Of a stretch of 64,000 nucleotides of DNA, positions 15,750 through 23,673 are shown piece after piece (position 1 is the first letter of the stretch; the number at the start of each line of letters is the position of its first letter). The notes beneath the pieces are model-generated. The model had not been told where the DNA came from. It saw only the letters and a list, made by a program, of their open reading frames with translations, and did no database searches. This stretch comes from Lysobacter sp. BMK333-48F3. GTDB taxonomy: Bacteria > Pseudomonadota > Gammaproteobacteria > Xanthomonadales > Xanthomonadaceae. The stretch is from the NCBI RefSeq assembly GCF_019733395.1, contig NZ_JAIHOO010000001.1, positions 4,404,983 to 4,468,982 of the forward strand, read 5' to 3'. The translations under genes and the position numbers were made by a program.

Positions 15750-17429
15750 TCAACCGACCTTGATGTCGAGCACCGGCACGACCGCCTTGGGCAGCAGGCG
15801 CTGGGTGAACAGCTTGTCCTGGTAGTACTTGATCTTGTCGCACTTCACCGGGTGCGGGATGCCCTCGTACAGGAACACCTCGGAGTCGAAGCCCATCGCC
15901 TTGAGTTCCTGCGGCAGCATCAGCGCGCGGCGCTCTTCCGACTCGCTGCGCGAGACTTCCTTGCCGCGAGTGACGTTGGTCTTGCGCACGGTGGTGTAGC
16001 CGAGCATTTCGGAGTAATCGTTGGCGTCCTGCTGCTCGCGCGGCGCGTAGATGATCTGCAGCGCGTGGTTGGTGATGATGGTGCGCGAGACGTCCTTGCC
16101 GTAGGTCGCGTCCAGCTGCGACATGCTCTGGATGATCGGCAGCAGGCGGATGTTGTAGCCGGCCATGTACGACACCGCCGAGGCGATGATGTCGACCTTG
16201 CCGATCGAGGTGAACTCGTCCATCAGCAGCAGGCACTGATGCTTGAGTTCGGGGTTGTTCTGCGGCAACTCGCGGGTGTTGAGGTTGATGATCTGGCTGA
16301 AGAACAAGTTCACGATCAAGCGGCTCTCGGCCAGCTTGTTCGGCTGGATGCCGACGTAGATCGTCATCTTCTTCTTGCGCAGGTCGGTCAGCAGGAAGTC
16401 GTCGGTCGCGGTGGCCGCGTCCAGGACCGGGTTGATCCAGGGGTTCAGCGGTTCCTTGAACGTGCCCAGGATCGAGGCGAAGGTCTCGTCGGCCTGCGAC
16501 AGCATGTTGGCGAACGCCGATTTGGCGTTGCTGCTCAGGAACGGCCGCTCCGACAGGCCCTTCAGGAACGGCTTGAGCTCGCTCTTGCCGTCGCCGGAGG
16601 ACAGCCGGTAGACCGCGCCCAGGGTCGGCGCGGTGGCGAACGGGAAGCCCACCTTCTGCGCGTCGTCGTAGGCCTCGAACAGGTACAAGGTGAAGGCCAT
16701 GAAGGCGTTGCGCGCCTGGCTGACCCAGAACTTCTGGTCGTCCGAGCCGTCCGGATACAGCATCGCGGCGATGCTCATCAGGTCGGAGACGCGGAACGCC
16801 GGATCGTTGGAGACGTAGGTCAGCGGGTTCCAGCGATGGGTGCGGCGGTCTTCGGCGAAGGGGTTGAACAGGAAGATCTCCTGGCCCTGCTGCGAACGCC
16901 AGCCGCTGGTCAGGTCGAAGTTTTCCTGCTTGATGTCCAGCACCACCATCGAACCCTGGTAGTTCAGCAGGTTCGGAATGACGATGCCCACGCCCTTGCC
17001 CGAGCGGGTCGGCGCGGCCAGGATCACGAACTGCTGGCCGCTGAGCTGGACCAGCTGGCCGTTGAACTTGCCGACCACGATGCTGGTCGGGCTCGGCTTG
17101 AACATGCCCTTGGCCGCCAGGTCGCCGGCCTTGGCGAAGCGCGCGTCGCCGTGCATCGACTTCTTCTGCGGCTTCAGCATCAGCGCGACCAGCACCAGGT
17201 AGCCGATCAGCGGCGCGCCGTAGCCGATGAAGCCGCCGGCCTTGATCTTGCCCGCGTAAGGCTTGTACTGCGGCAGGTCCAGGACCTTGAGGTAATCGAT
17301 ATAGGTGCTCCACTTGAGCGCCGCGGTATCGATCTTCATCAACATCAGCGTCACGTATCCCGACAGATACGTCCCCGCGGCCAGTACGAGTACCAGTATC
17401 GCCAGGGCGAAAATTAGCTTCCCTTTCAC
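15750..17429 (-). CDS. virD4: Type IV secretion coupling protein VirD4
   Basis: A 559-residue inner-membrane ATPase that selects T4SS substrates. Two N-terminal membrane helices (about residues 5-25 and 68-86) precede the ATPase domain. Walker A is APTRSGKGVG (139-148), with VVLDIKQENF next; Walker B is CLLLMDEFTSIGKVD; TraG/VirD4-type segments QFWVSQARNAFMAF-like and LPIIQSMSQLD follow. In X. citri the all-alpha domain of VirD4 binds XVIPCD effectors. Here virD4 is separated from virB7-virB6 by about 13 kb of effector and immunity genes. A small unknown gene and an XVIPCD-only gene lie directly upstream on the same strand. Confidence 0.95.
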   Translation of the reverse strand: MKGKLIFALAILVLVLAAGTYLSGYVTLMLMKIDTAALKWSTYIDYLKVLDLPQYKPYAGKIKAGGFIGYGAPLIGYLVLVALMLKPQKKSMHGDARFAKAGDLAAKGMFKPSPTSIVVGKFNGQLVQLSGQQFVILAAPTRSGKGVGIVIPNLLNYQGSMVVLDIKQENFDLTSGWRSQQGQEIFLFNPFAEDRRTHRWNPLTYVSNDPAFRVSDLMSIAAMLYPDGSDDQKFWVSQARNAFMAFTLYLFEAYDDAQKVGFPFATAPTLGAVYRLSSGDGKSELKPFLKGLSERPFLSSNAKSAFANMLSQADETFASILGTFKEPLNPWINPVLDAATATDDFLLTDLRKKKMTIYVGIQPNKLAESRLIVNLFFSQIINLNTRELPQNNPELKHQCLLLMDEFTSIGKVDIIASAVSYMAGYNIRLLPIIQSMSQLDATYGKDVSRTIITNHALQIIYAPREQQDANDYSEMLGYTTVRKTNVTRGKEVSRSESEERRALMLPQELKAMGFDSEVFLYEGIPHPVKCDKIKYYQDKLFTQRLLPKAVVPVLDIKVG

Positions 17430-17468
17430 GTAATGTTTCCTGCTTGGAATCCCCGAACCCGCTGTCGG

Positions 17469-17747
17469 TCAGCGTCGCCTCCGTCCGGGCCGCGCGCTGG
17501 GCGGCGCCGGCGGGCGCGATGCGGCCATGATATCCGGCGCAGGGGCTCCGCTGGAGGCCAGTTCGCGCTCCCATTGCTCCAGCCACAGCCGGGCGTCGCT
17601 GAGGGTCAGTTCCTGACGCAGTTTGAGCCCGGACGAGGACAGCACCGCATAGGCGTAGATGTCGTCCTCCTCGTAGTCGGAGTCGCGGGTCAGGGCCACA
17701 ATCTGGTAGTGGCCGCGGGTCTGGATGTGGTGTCGGTACTCGTTCAT
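17469..17747 (-). CDS. Small protein of unknown function upstream of virD4
   Basis: A 92-residue cytosolic protein with no signal peptide or membrane segment. The N-terminal 66 residues look folded (YQIVALTRDSDYEEDDIYAY, SGLKLRQELTLSDARLWLEQ), and the C-terminal 24 are Pro/Ala/Arg-rich, ending RPGRRRR. AGGAGG lies 6 bp before the ATG, a strong ribosome site. It lies between the XVIPCD-only gene (44 bp away) and virD4 (39 bp away), so it is probably cotranscribed. No family was recognised. It could be a chaperone, an immunity factor or an adaptor for the XVIPCD-only protein. Confidence 0.75.
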   Translation of the reverse strand: MNEYRHHIQTRGHYQIVALTRDSDYEEDDIYAYAVLSSSGLKLRQELTLSDARLWLEQWERELASSGAPAPDIMAASRPPAPPSARPGRRRR

Positions 17748-17791
17748 TCGGCCTCCTGGCCTGCGCGCGCGGGGGCGCGTCCGGCGCGGTG

Positions 17792-18328
17792 TCAGTCGCG
17801 GTCCTTGAACAGACTGCGCATCGGCGAGGGCTCGCGGCGCTCCTCGCGGTTCTCGTCCTGGCGCTGGTCGCGGTCGCCGGGCTGGCGCTGCGCGTCGCGC
17901 TGCAGCTCCTGCAACTGGCGCTCGCGCTCCAACTGCACGAACTGCTGGGTGGTGCGTTCCATCGACTGGGCCGCGGCCTGGGCGGTGTCGACGTGGGCGA
18001 TCCGCCGCCCCGGCGCGTCCGGCTCGCCCTCGATGGCGAAGCTGCGCGCGCCGTCGCGGCTCATGGCCACGTGGTCGACGCTGCGCAGACCGCCGGCGCG
18101 CGCTTCCAGGGCCAGCGCGGCGGCCAGGTTGTCGCGCTGCTCGGTCGGGAAGCTGCGCAGCGCGTCCTGCTTGTCCAAGCAGACCCGGACCTGGGCGAAG
18201 AAATCGTGGTGCGGGTGGCTGGGGCTGCTGAGCAGGTTGCGCTGCTCGGCCCGGCGCAGATCGTCGAGGGTTTGCGTGCCTGCGCCTTCCGGCACGGTCA
18301 GGCGCGGTTCCTGAGCGTTCGCGTTCAT
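17792..18328 (-). CDS. XVIPCD-only protein, putative T4SS effector or adaptor
   Basis: A 178-residue protein that consists almost only of an XVIPCD. Seen: SHPHHDFFAQVRVCLDK (residues 37-53), ALALEARAGGLRSVDHVAMS (71-90), SFAIEGEPDAPGRRIAHVDT (96-115) and MERTTQQF (123-130). A Gln/Arg/Glu-rich coiled-coil-like tail replaces the usual Gln/Ala tail (131-178). There is no hydrolase or peptidoglycan-binding domain; only about 36 residues precede the XVIPCD. The ribosome site GGAGG is 7 bp before the ATG. It is divergent from the other five XVIPCDs here (GLRSVDHVAMS versus MNRIDHVVPN). No lipoprotein immunity gene precedes it. It may carry an unrecognised activity, or act in recruitment at VirD4. 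Confidence 0.8.
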   Translation of the reverse strand: MNANAQEPRLTVPEGAGTQTLDDLRRAEQRNLLSSPSHPHHDFFAQVRVCLDKQDALRSFPTEQRDNLAAALALEARAGGLRSVDHVAMSRDGARSFAIEGEPDAPGRRIAHVDTAQAAAQSMERTTQQFVQLERERQLQELQRDAQRQPGDRDQRQDENREERREPSPMRSLFKDRD

Positions 18329-18743
18329 CGCCGAACCTCCGCTGGCTGGCGCCCGCGCTCGCCGTGGCGGACGCGGTCGATGAGGGGGTATCCCGCAGGC
18401 CGATGCTCGCGCAAGCGCCGCGGGGGTTCAAGCCGCCCGCGCCGCGCGACGGCCGGAGCCGGCGCGCGGCGGAACGTGGCAGCGACAGGCCCGACCTCCC
18501 TAGCGGTCGGACCTGCCCTGCCGCCTCCGCCCTCCCTGGCGGAGTCGACCTCCCTGTCGCGGACATCGCTTCCCTGGTCGACGCATTCCCTTGCGCCTGC
18601 GATGCCTGTCCCGAACCGGTCGCACGCCCGCCCTCCACCGGGATCACGGGCCTGCGGCCGAACCGAGCCTGGACGACCGCGGCGATGCGCCGCCGCGATC
18701 GGGTCCTGCGCCGGCGCCCCGTGCCGCGGGCGCCGGCCTCATT
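18329..18743. other. Intergenic region with degenerate CTCCCT repeats
   Basis: 415 bp with no recognised gene between an effector and the XVIPCD-only gene. Around 18495-18600 the motif (G)CCTCCCTNNCGG recurs four to five times at spacings of about 18-33 bp. It should contain the promoter for the 18328-15750 genes. Confidence 0.45.
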
Positions 18744-19886
18744 TCATGCGATCACCATCCGCGGCCCGCTGTGCTGGCGCGCTTCCAGGCTCTGCTGCGG
18801 ATCGGCCTGGACCTGCGCCTGGGCCTGGGCCGGCGCGTCCTGCTGCAGGCGCTGGCTGGACTGTTCGACGCTCTGCGCCACGGCCTGGCCGCGGTCGGCG
18901 AAGACGCGGTGGTGGGCCGGGTCCTGCAGCCCGCCCTGGACCGCGAACAGGCCGCTGCCGTTGAGATTCGGCACCACGTGGTCGATCCGGTTCATGCCGG
19001 CCACGCGCGCCTCGTAGGTGAGCGTGCCGGCGGCGCGCTCGAGCTCCTCGCGGTTGCGCAGGCCGGCCTGCGGACCGAGCCGCTCCAGGCCGTCGACCGC
19101 CTGGCGGTACATGGCGTAATTCGGATGGGCCGGATTCGACAGCAGCGGCGCCGACTCGGCGCGGCCGAGCTGGGCCAGGGTGTTGCGTCCGGCGATGCCG
19201 TCGGCCTCGAGCCCGTGCGCGCGCTGGAAGGCCAGCAAGGCCTGGCGGGTGCGGTCGCCGAACTCGCCGTCGGCCTGCAAAGGCCGGCCCTGATCGTCGC
19301 GGAAACCGAGCCGGTTGAGGTTCTCCTGCAGCGCCAGCACCTGTTCGCCGCGCTCGCCGCGATGCAGCACGCCGTCGTCGCGCTGCGCGCTGCGGGCGTG
19401 GCCGCGGTCGTGATCGTGGCCGTCGTGGCCGTGATCGCGCGCGCCGACGCTCTGGCGCCGGTTCCAGAAATCTTCGGGGTTGAGGTTGCGCCCCTGCGCG
19501 TCCTTCATCTGGTAGTGCACGTGCTGGGCGTACTGATCGGCGCCGCGCGGGCCGCGCCCGCCCATGGTGCCGATCTCGGTGCCGGGCTCGACGTGCTGGC
19601 CGACCACCACCGACTGGCGGTCGGTGTGCAGCAACTGGTGCAGGTTGCCCTCGCCGTCGCGGATGCCGATCGTGCCGAAGCGGCCGCCGACGAACTCGAC
19701 CGTGCCGGCGACCGGCGAGTGGATCCGCGGATGGGTCAGGTTCACCCCGCTCTGGCCGCCGACGTAATTGAAGTCGGAGCCGCCGTGCGGGCCGCCGTCG
19801 CGGTGCTCGCCGTAGTGGCCGGTGATGTGCGGCGAACGGCCCTGCTGCGGCGGCAGGATCGTGTTCATGGCGTCTTGGTAAGACAT
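18744..19886 (-). CDS. X-T4SS effector: M23 peptidase, peptidoglycan-binding domain, XVIPCD
   Basis: A 380-residue predicted antibacterial effector. The M23/LytM domain (about 20-142) has all zinc-site motifs: H34-GGS-D38, a conserved LLHTDRQSVVVGQHVEPGTE segment with H87, and H122-V-H124. A His/Asp-rich linker (150-165) follows. Residues 170-243 are a peptidoglycan-binding type 1 domain (DGEFGDRTRQALLAFQRAHG). Residues 252-350 are an XVIPCD (NPAHPNYAMYRQAVDGLERL, MNRIDHVVPNLNGSGLFAVQ). The tail is Gln-rich. The ATG at 19886 has GAGGA 6 bp upstream; an earlier start would extend into the lipoprotein gene. The lipoprotein 32 bp upstream is the probable immunity partner. Likely activity: cutting peptide cross-links in rivals' peptidoglycan. 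Confidence 0.9.
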   Translation of the reverse strand: MSYQDAMNTILPPQQGRSPHITGHYGEHRDGGPHGGSDFNYVGGQSGVNLTHPRIHSPVAGTVEFVGGRFGTIGIRDGEGNLHQLLHTDRQSVVVGQHVEPGTEIGTMGGRGPRGADQYAQHVHYQMKDAQGRNLNPEDFWNRRQSVGARDHGHDGHDHDRGHARSAQRDDGVLHRGERGEQVLALQENLNRLGFRDDQGRPLQADGEFGDRTRQALLAFQRAHGLEADGIAGRNTLAQLGRAESAPLLSNPAHPNYAMYRQAVDGLERLGPQAGLRNREELERAAGTLTYEARVAGMNRIDHVVPNLNGSGLFAVQGGLQDPAHHRVFADRGQAVAQSVEQSSQRLQQDAPAQAQAQVQADPQQSLEARQHSGPRMVIA

Positions 19887-19918
19887 GGAAGTCCTCGGGG
19901 CAGGTTCGTTGGCGCCGG

Positions 19919-20383
19919 TCACAGCGAGTCGTCGCGCATGCGGTACAAGGTCCAGCAATCGCCCTTACGGAAGAAGTACGACAGCTGGTAGTCGGTGTCG
20001 GGCTTGGCCAGCATCACTTCCTTGTCGCCGTTCGACTCGCTCTGGCTCAACGCCAGTCCGTCCTGCTTTTGCCTGGCCGTGCTCGGCATCAGCGGGAACT
20101 CCAGTTTTTCGCCGTCGAGCAGCGCCGTCACCGGCTTGGGCTCCGGCATCGCGTCGGCATCCACGGTTTCGCTCTGCAGCGGGCGCTTGGTGAACGCCTT
20201 CTGCACCGCCGGGTCGTCCATGAACGCGACCAGGAAGGCATCGAAATCCTGCGACGGGCAAGCGACGCCGGCGCCCTGGGCGAGTGCCGGCTTGACCGCC
20301 GCCGGCTGGCTCTTGGACTCGACCTCGCAGCCGCCCAGGGCGAACAGCGCGGACAACAACAACACGGACTGGATGCGTTTCAT
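19919..20383 (-). CDS. Lipoprotein, putative immunity protein for the M23 effector
   Basis: A 154-residue lipoprotein. The signal peptide MKRIQSVLLLSALFALGGC ends in a lipobox with Cys19. The mature part has FDAFLVAFMDDPAVQKAFTK, ARQKQDGLALSQSESNGDKE and YFFRKGDCWTLYRM. Its 'DPAVQKAFT ... GDCW' layout resembles the lipoprotein paired with the other M23-like effector (5331-5915), which supports matching of immunity families to toxin families. The effector start is 32 bp downstream. No named domain was recognised; the immunity role is inferred from context. Confidence 0.8.
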   Translation of the reverse strand: MKRIQSVLLLSALFALGGCEVESKSQPAAVKPALAQGAGVACPSQDFDAFLVAFMDDPAVQKAFTKRPLQSETVDADAMPEPKPVTALLDGEKLEFPLMPSTARQKQDGLALSQSESNGDKEVMLAKPDTDYQLSYFFRKGDCWTLYRMRDDSL

Positions 20384-20506
20384 CACTCGACTCTCCGAAT
20401 ACTGCGGACGATCGCGGCGGAGCTTCGACTCCGCCGCCTGCGGCGACGAGCTTAACCGTCGCCGGCGGCCGGCTCGCGGCACCGCTTCACGCTTGCCGGG
20501 TCGCGA

Positions 20507-21172
20507 TCACGGTTGCAGATCCCCGTTCAAGCGCAGCCGGAACGGTTGCGGACGGTCGCGATCGCCGCCATTGGCGAACTGCCCGCCGACCTCCAGGCCG
20601 CCGTCGCGCCAGGCGAAGCCGGCCGGGTCCTCCCCGACCCAGGCCGACGCCGCCCCGCTCGCGCCGGGCACGCGCAGTTGCGCCTGGGCCACGGTCGCGC
20701 CGTCGCGCGGGTCCAGCTTCAGCGCGTGCAGCACGGTCTGCGACAGGCTCTGTTGCGACTGGGTGTCGGTCTGCAGCAGCACGTACAACGCCCCGTCCTG
20801 GCCCAGGCAATGGGTGGCGCGTCCCTGATGCATGTCCGCCGGCAACGCCAGGCTGCGCACCCAGACCGGCCGGCCCGAGGCTTCGGCCAGGTAGACCACC
20901 GGCCGCTGGTTCATGCCGTCCTCGTCGGTCGCCGCACCCACCATGCACTGCCGATGACCGCCGATCGATGCGCTGGCGTAGGACGAAAAACCCGCCGGAA
21001 TCTGCGCCGGCGCGGGCCGGGTCCGCACGGCGGCAGCGTCGGGGGACTGCGCTGCCTGGCTCGCTGCGGACACGGCGGCCACGCGCTCGCCGGCGGGTTC
21101 CGCCGCGCAGGCCGTCAGCGCCCACCCCAGGGCAGCCAGCGCCAGCGGCGGAACCAGTGCATCGATCTTCAT
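20507..21172 (-). CDS. Lipoprotein without an adjacent effector, possible orphan immunity protein
   Basis: A 221-residue predicted lipoprotein (signal peptide ending ALTAC, Cys22). The mature part starts with an Ala-rich linker, then GFSSYASASIGGHRQCMVGA, RATHCLGQDGALYVLLQTDT, GFAWRDGGLEVGGQFANGGD. The repeated short strands suggest an all-beta, possibly propeller-like, fold. It lies 241 bp after the GH19 effector at 21414 and 123 bp before the next lipoprotein, so it does not itself directly precede an effector. Possible explanations: a remnant of a lost cassette, a second immunity protein, or protection against a sibling strain's toxin. Confidence 0.7.
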   Translation of the reverse strand: MKIDALVPPLALAALGWALTACAAEPAGERVAAVSAASQAAQSPDAAAVRTRPAPAQIPAGFSSYASASIGGHRQCMVGAATDEDGMNQRPVVYLAEASGRPVWVRSLALPADMHQGRATHCLGQDGALYVLLQTDTQSQQSLSQTVLHALKLDPRDGATVAQAQLRVPGASGAASAWVGEDPAGFAWRDGGLEVGGQFANGGDRDRPQPFRLRLNGDLQP

Positions 21173-21413
21173 TGCCTTGCCATCCTGTGACTGTGACTCG
21201 CCAACCGCACTCGCATCCGCATCGATTCTGCGAGCCGGAATGGCGCGTCCGCCGTATCGGCGGCGAACGCGCCAGACCGGACCGCACCGACCGCTCCCGC
21301 CTCCCCGCGTGAGCGACCGGCTACCTCTGGTCGTCCCTGACCATCCATCCTTGGCCGTCGTCCTTGACCGACAACCCCTGCTGCGCGCCGGCGTCGCCGC
21401 CGGCGCCTGGACC

Positions 21414-22736
21414 TCAGACCATCACCGGCCGCTGCTGCTGACGCTCCTGCTGCTGTTGCTGCTGGGCCTGCTGCGGCACGTCCTGCTGCAACTGCTGGCT
21501 GGTCTGCTGCACGGTCTGCGCGACGGCCTGGCCGCGGTCGACGTGAACGCGATGGTGCGCCGGGTCGTTGACCTCGCCCTGCACCGCGAACAGGCCGGTG
21601 CCGCTGGCGTTGGGCACCACGTGGTCGATCTTGTTCAGACCGCTGACGCGCGCTTCGTAGGTCAGGGTGGCGGCGGCGCGCTCCATGTCCTCGCGGTTGC
21701 GGAAGCCGCCGTTCGGGCCCAGTCGCTCCAGGCCTTCCACGGCCTGGCGGTACATCGGATTGTCGCGGTTGGCCGGATCGGCCAGCGAACCGGTGCGCGC
21801 CGGCTCGGCCTGGGCCGGCTGCTGGCGTTCGGCCGGCTGCTGGTCGCGCTGCGGCTGCGCGTTGCGCAGGGCGTTGAGCGTGTCGCGGCCGGCGATGCCG
21901 TCGTCGGTGAGGCCGTTGGCGCGCTGGAACGCCTTCAGCGCTTCCTCGGTGCGGCGGCCGAAATGACCGTCCGGATTGATCTCGCCGCCGGCGGCATCGC
22001 GATAGCCCAGGCGCTTGAGCGTTTCCTGCATGTCCTGCACCGCCTGGCCGCGCTCGTTGAGCTTGAGCACGCCGTCGGCCATCGCATCGCGGCCGCCCCG
22101 GCCCTGCGTCTCGGGCAGATTCACCTGGCCGCGCGCCAGGCCCTGCATCACTTCCGGCGACAGCATGCGCTCCCACTCGGCGACCGCGGCGCGGCGCTCG
22201 GGCAGGTGGTTGCTGCCGCCGTTGATGTCGCGGGTGGCCGCGCGCACGTCGAACTGGTGGCCGTGCGGCACCACCCGGCTCTGCCAGTAGTGCACGGCGA
22301 TGTTGGCGGCGTTGGTGCGGTCGGCGGCCAGGTCCGGGTTGCGGGTCAGGTCCATGCCGAGTTCGCGCGCGGCGCGCTCGTAGTTGTCGCGGCCGGTCAG
22401 CTGCACGTAGCCGCGACCGTGGAAACGCCAGCCGTCGCCCGGCTCGGTGTTGCCGAGATTGTCGCGGCCCCAGCGGCCGCCGTAGATCTGGTCGGCGATC
22501 TGCTCGCGGCCGCCGTTCACGGCGGCGCGCGCCTCGGCGAGGGTGTCCATGCCGTTGCGGCCCGGGAACACTTCCAGCAGGCGCTCGGCGCTGTAGCCCA
22601 GGCCTTCGTGCATGCTGCGGAAGCGGCCCGACTCGACCTGCATCTGGCCCATGAACGCGGCCAGTTCGCGCGGATCGCGGATGCCGGCGTTATAGGCGTG
22701 TTGCAGCAGGAAATCGCGATTGCTCGGGTTCGACAT
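21414..22736 (-). CDS. X-T4SS effector: GH19 lysozyme-like domain, peptidoglycan-binding domain, XVIPCD
   Basis: A 440-residue predicted muramidase effector. Residues 5-190 match glycoside hydrolase family 19: LAAFMGQMQVESGRFRSMHE with probable catalytic Glu35, IYGGRWGRDNLGNTEPGDGW and HGRGYVQLTGRDNY (106-119). Residues 219-293 are the peptidoglycan-binding domain (DGHFGRRTEEALKAFQRANG). Residues 321-415 are the XVIPCD (NPMYRQAVEGLERLGPNGG, LNKIDHVVPNASGTGLFAVQ). The tail (416-440) is almost all Gln. AAGGAGGAG precedes the ATG at 22736. The lipoprotein ending 56 bp upstream is the likely immunity partner. GH19-PGB-XVIPCD is also the architecture of the characterised X. citri effector XAC2609. 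Confidence 0.92.
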   Translation of the reverse strand: MSNPSNRDFLLQHAYNAGIRDPRELAAFMGQMQVESGRFRSMHEGLGYSAERLLEVFPGRNGMDTLAEARAAVNGGREQIADQIYGGRWGRDNLGNTEPGDGWRFHGRGYVQLTGRDNYERAARELGMDLTRNPDLAADRTNAANIAVHYWQSRVVPHGHQFDVRAATRDINGGSNHLPERRAAVAEWERMLSPEVMQGLARGQVNLPETQGRGGRDAMADGVLKLNERGQAVQDMQETLKRLGYRDAAGGEINPDGHFGRRTEEALKAFQRANGLTDDGIAGRDTLNALRNAQPQRDQQPAERQQPAQAEPARTGSLADPANRDNPMYRQAVEGLERLGPNGGFRNREDMERAAATLTYEARVSGLNKIDHVVPNASGTGLFAVQGEVNDPAHHRVHVDRGQAVAQTVQQTSQQLQQDVPQQAQQQQQQERQQQRPVMV

Positions 22737-22792
22737 GGTGTACTCCTCCTTGATGAAATCGTGGCGACGGCCGGACCGTTCCGGCCGTGGAA

Positions 22793-23455
22793 TCAACTCT
22801 TGGCCGGCAGGCCGCTGCGATCGATGGCGTCGTCGCGGCCCCAGCTACGGGTGAACTTGAACAGCGCGTCGTCGATGTCGTCGACCACGCTGCCCGACTC
22901 GCAGGCCTGCACTTTGTCGGCCTTGGCCGCGCCGGCGGCGACGGTCATCAGGCCTTGCTCCTGCAGTCCGGCTTCGCCGGAAATCGAATAGAAAATGCGC
23001 TTGCTGCCGGCGTCCTCGAACGAGTACGCGTAGCCGCCGCTGTTGCCGGCGAAGCCCAGTTGGGTGCGCTTGAAGCGGCCCGCCGGGGCGGCGTTGTCGG
23101 CCGGAAAGCGGTACTCGGCGCGGCCGGCGCCCTGGGCGAAATAGACATAGCCCGACTGTTCGCTGGCGCCCTTGGAGGCGCAGATCGAGGCCAGTTGGCC
23201 GCCGTCGAGCTTGCAGGCGAACACGACGTCCTCGTTGGCCGCGCACAGCGAACGGCCGTCGCCGGCCGGCGCGGCAGTCGCTTCGCTCGCTGCGGGCTCA
23301 GCCGCTGCAGCCGGCGCGGCTTCGGCCGCCGGCGCAGCCGCCTCGGTCGCGGCCGGCGCGGGCGCCGCTGCGTTCTCGCCGCCCGGCGCGCTGGCCGAAT
23401 TGCAGCCGGCGAGCGCGGTCAACAACGCAAGGCCCAACAGGTTCGAAGCTTTCAT
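22793..23455 (-). CDS. Lipoprotein, putative immunity protein for the GH19 effector at 21414-22736
   Basis: A 220-residue lipoprotein: signal peptide MKASNLLGLALLTALAGC, Cys18, then an extremely Ala/Pro/Glu-rich linker to about residue 65. The folded part contains SLCAANEDVVFACKLDGGQL, SICASKGASEQSGYVYFAQG, AEYRFPADN and ACESG, with four cysteines suggesting disulphides. The cysteine-flanked VFACKLDGG...SIC core recalls periplasmic lysozyme-inhibitor-like folds, but no named family was recognised. Its position just before a GH19 effector supports immunity. Confidence 0.8.
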   Translation of the reverse strand: MKASNLLGLALLTALAGCNSASAPGGENAAAPAPAATEAAAPAAEAAPAAAAEPAASEATAAPAGDGRSLCAANEDVVFACKLDGGQLASICASKGASEQSGYVYFAQGAGRAEYRFPADNAAPAGRFKRTQLGFAGNSGGYAYSFEDAGSKRIFYSISGEAGLQEQGLMTVAAGAAKADKVQACESGSVVDDIDDALFKFTRSWGRDDAIDRSGLPAKS

Positions 23456-23673
23456 GGCAGTTCCTTGATGATCGAGGTACGGAAAGACGCCGGGATCGGC
23501 GGATTCGTTCGCAGGACGCAAGCGTCCCGGGGCGCGGGCACGGCGCCGGTTCGGATCGGGCGAAAGTCGTGGCGCGCGGCGACGGCCGACGCGCAGGCGG
23601 CGACGGAGCGGACCGATTCGAACCGGACGAGTCCGGGCACCCCGATCGCGCAAGCGAACGAGGCGCCGTCGGC

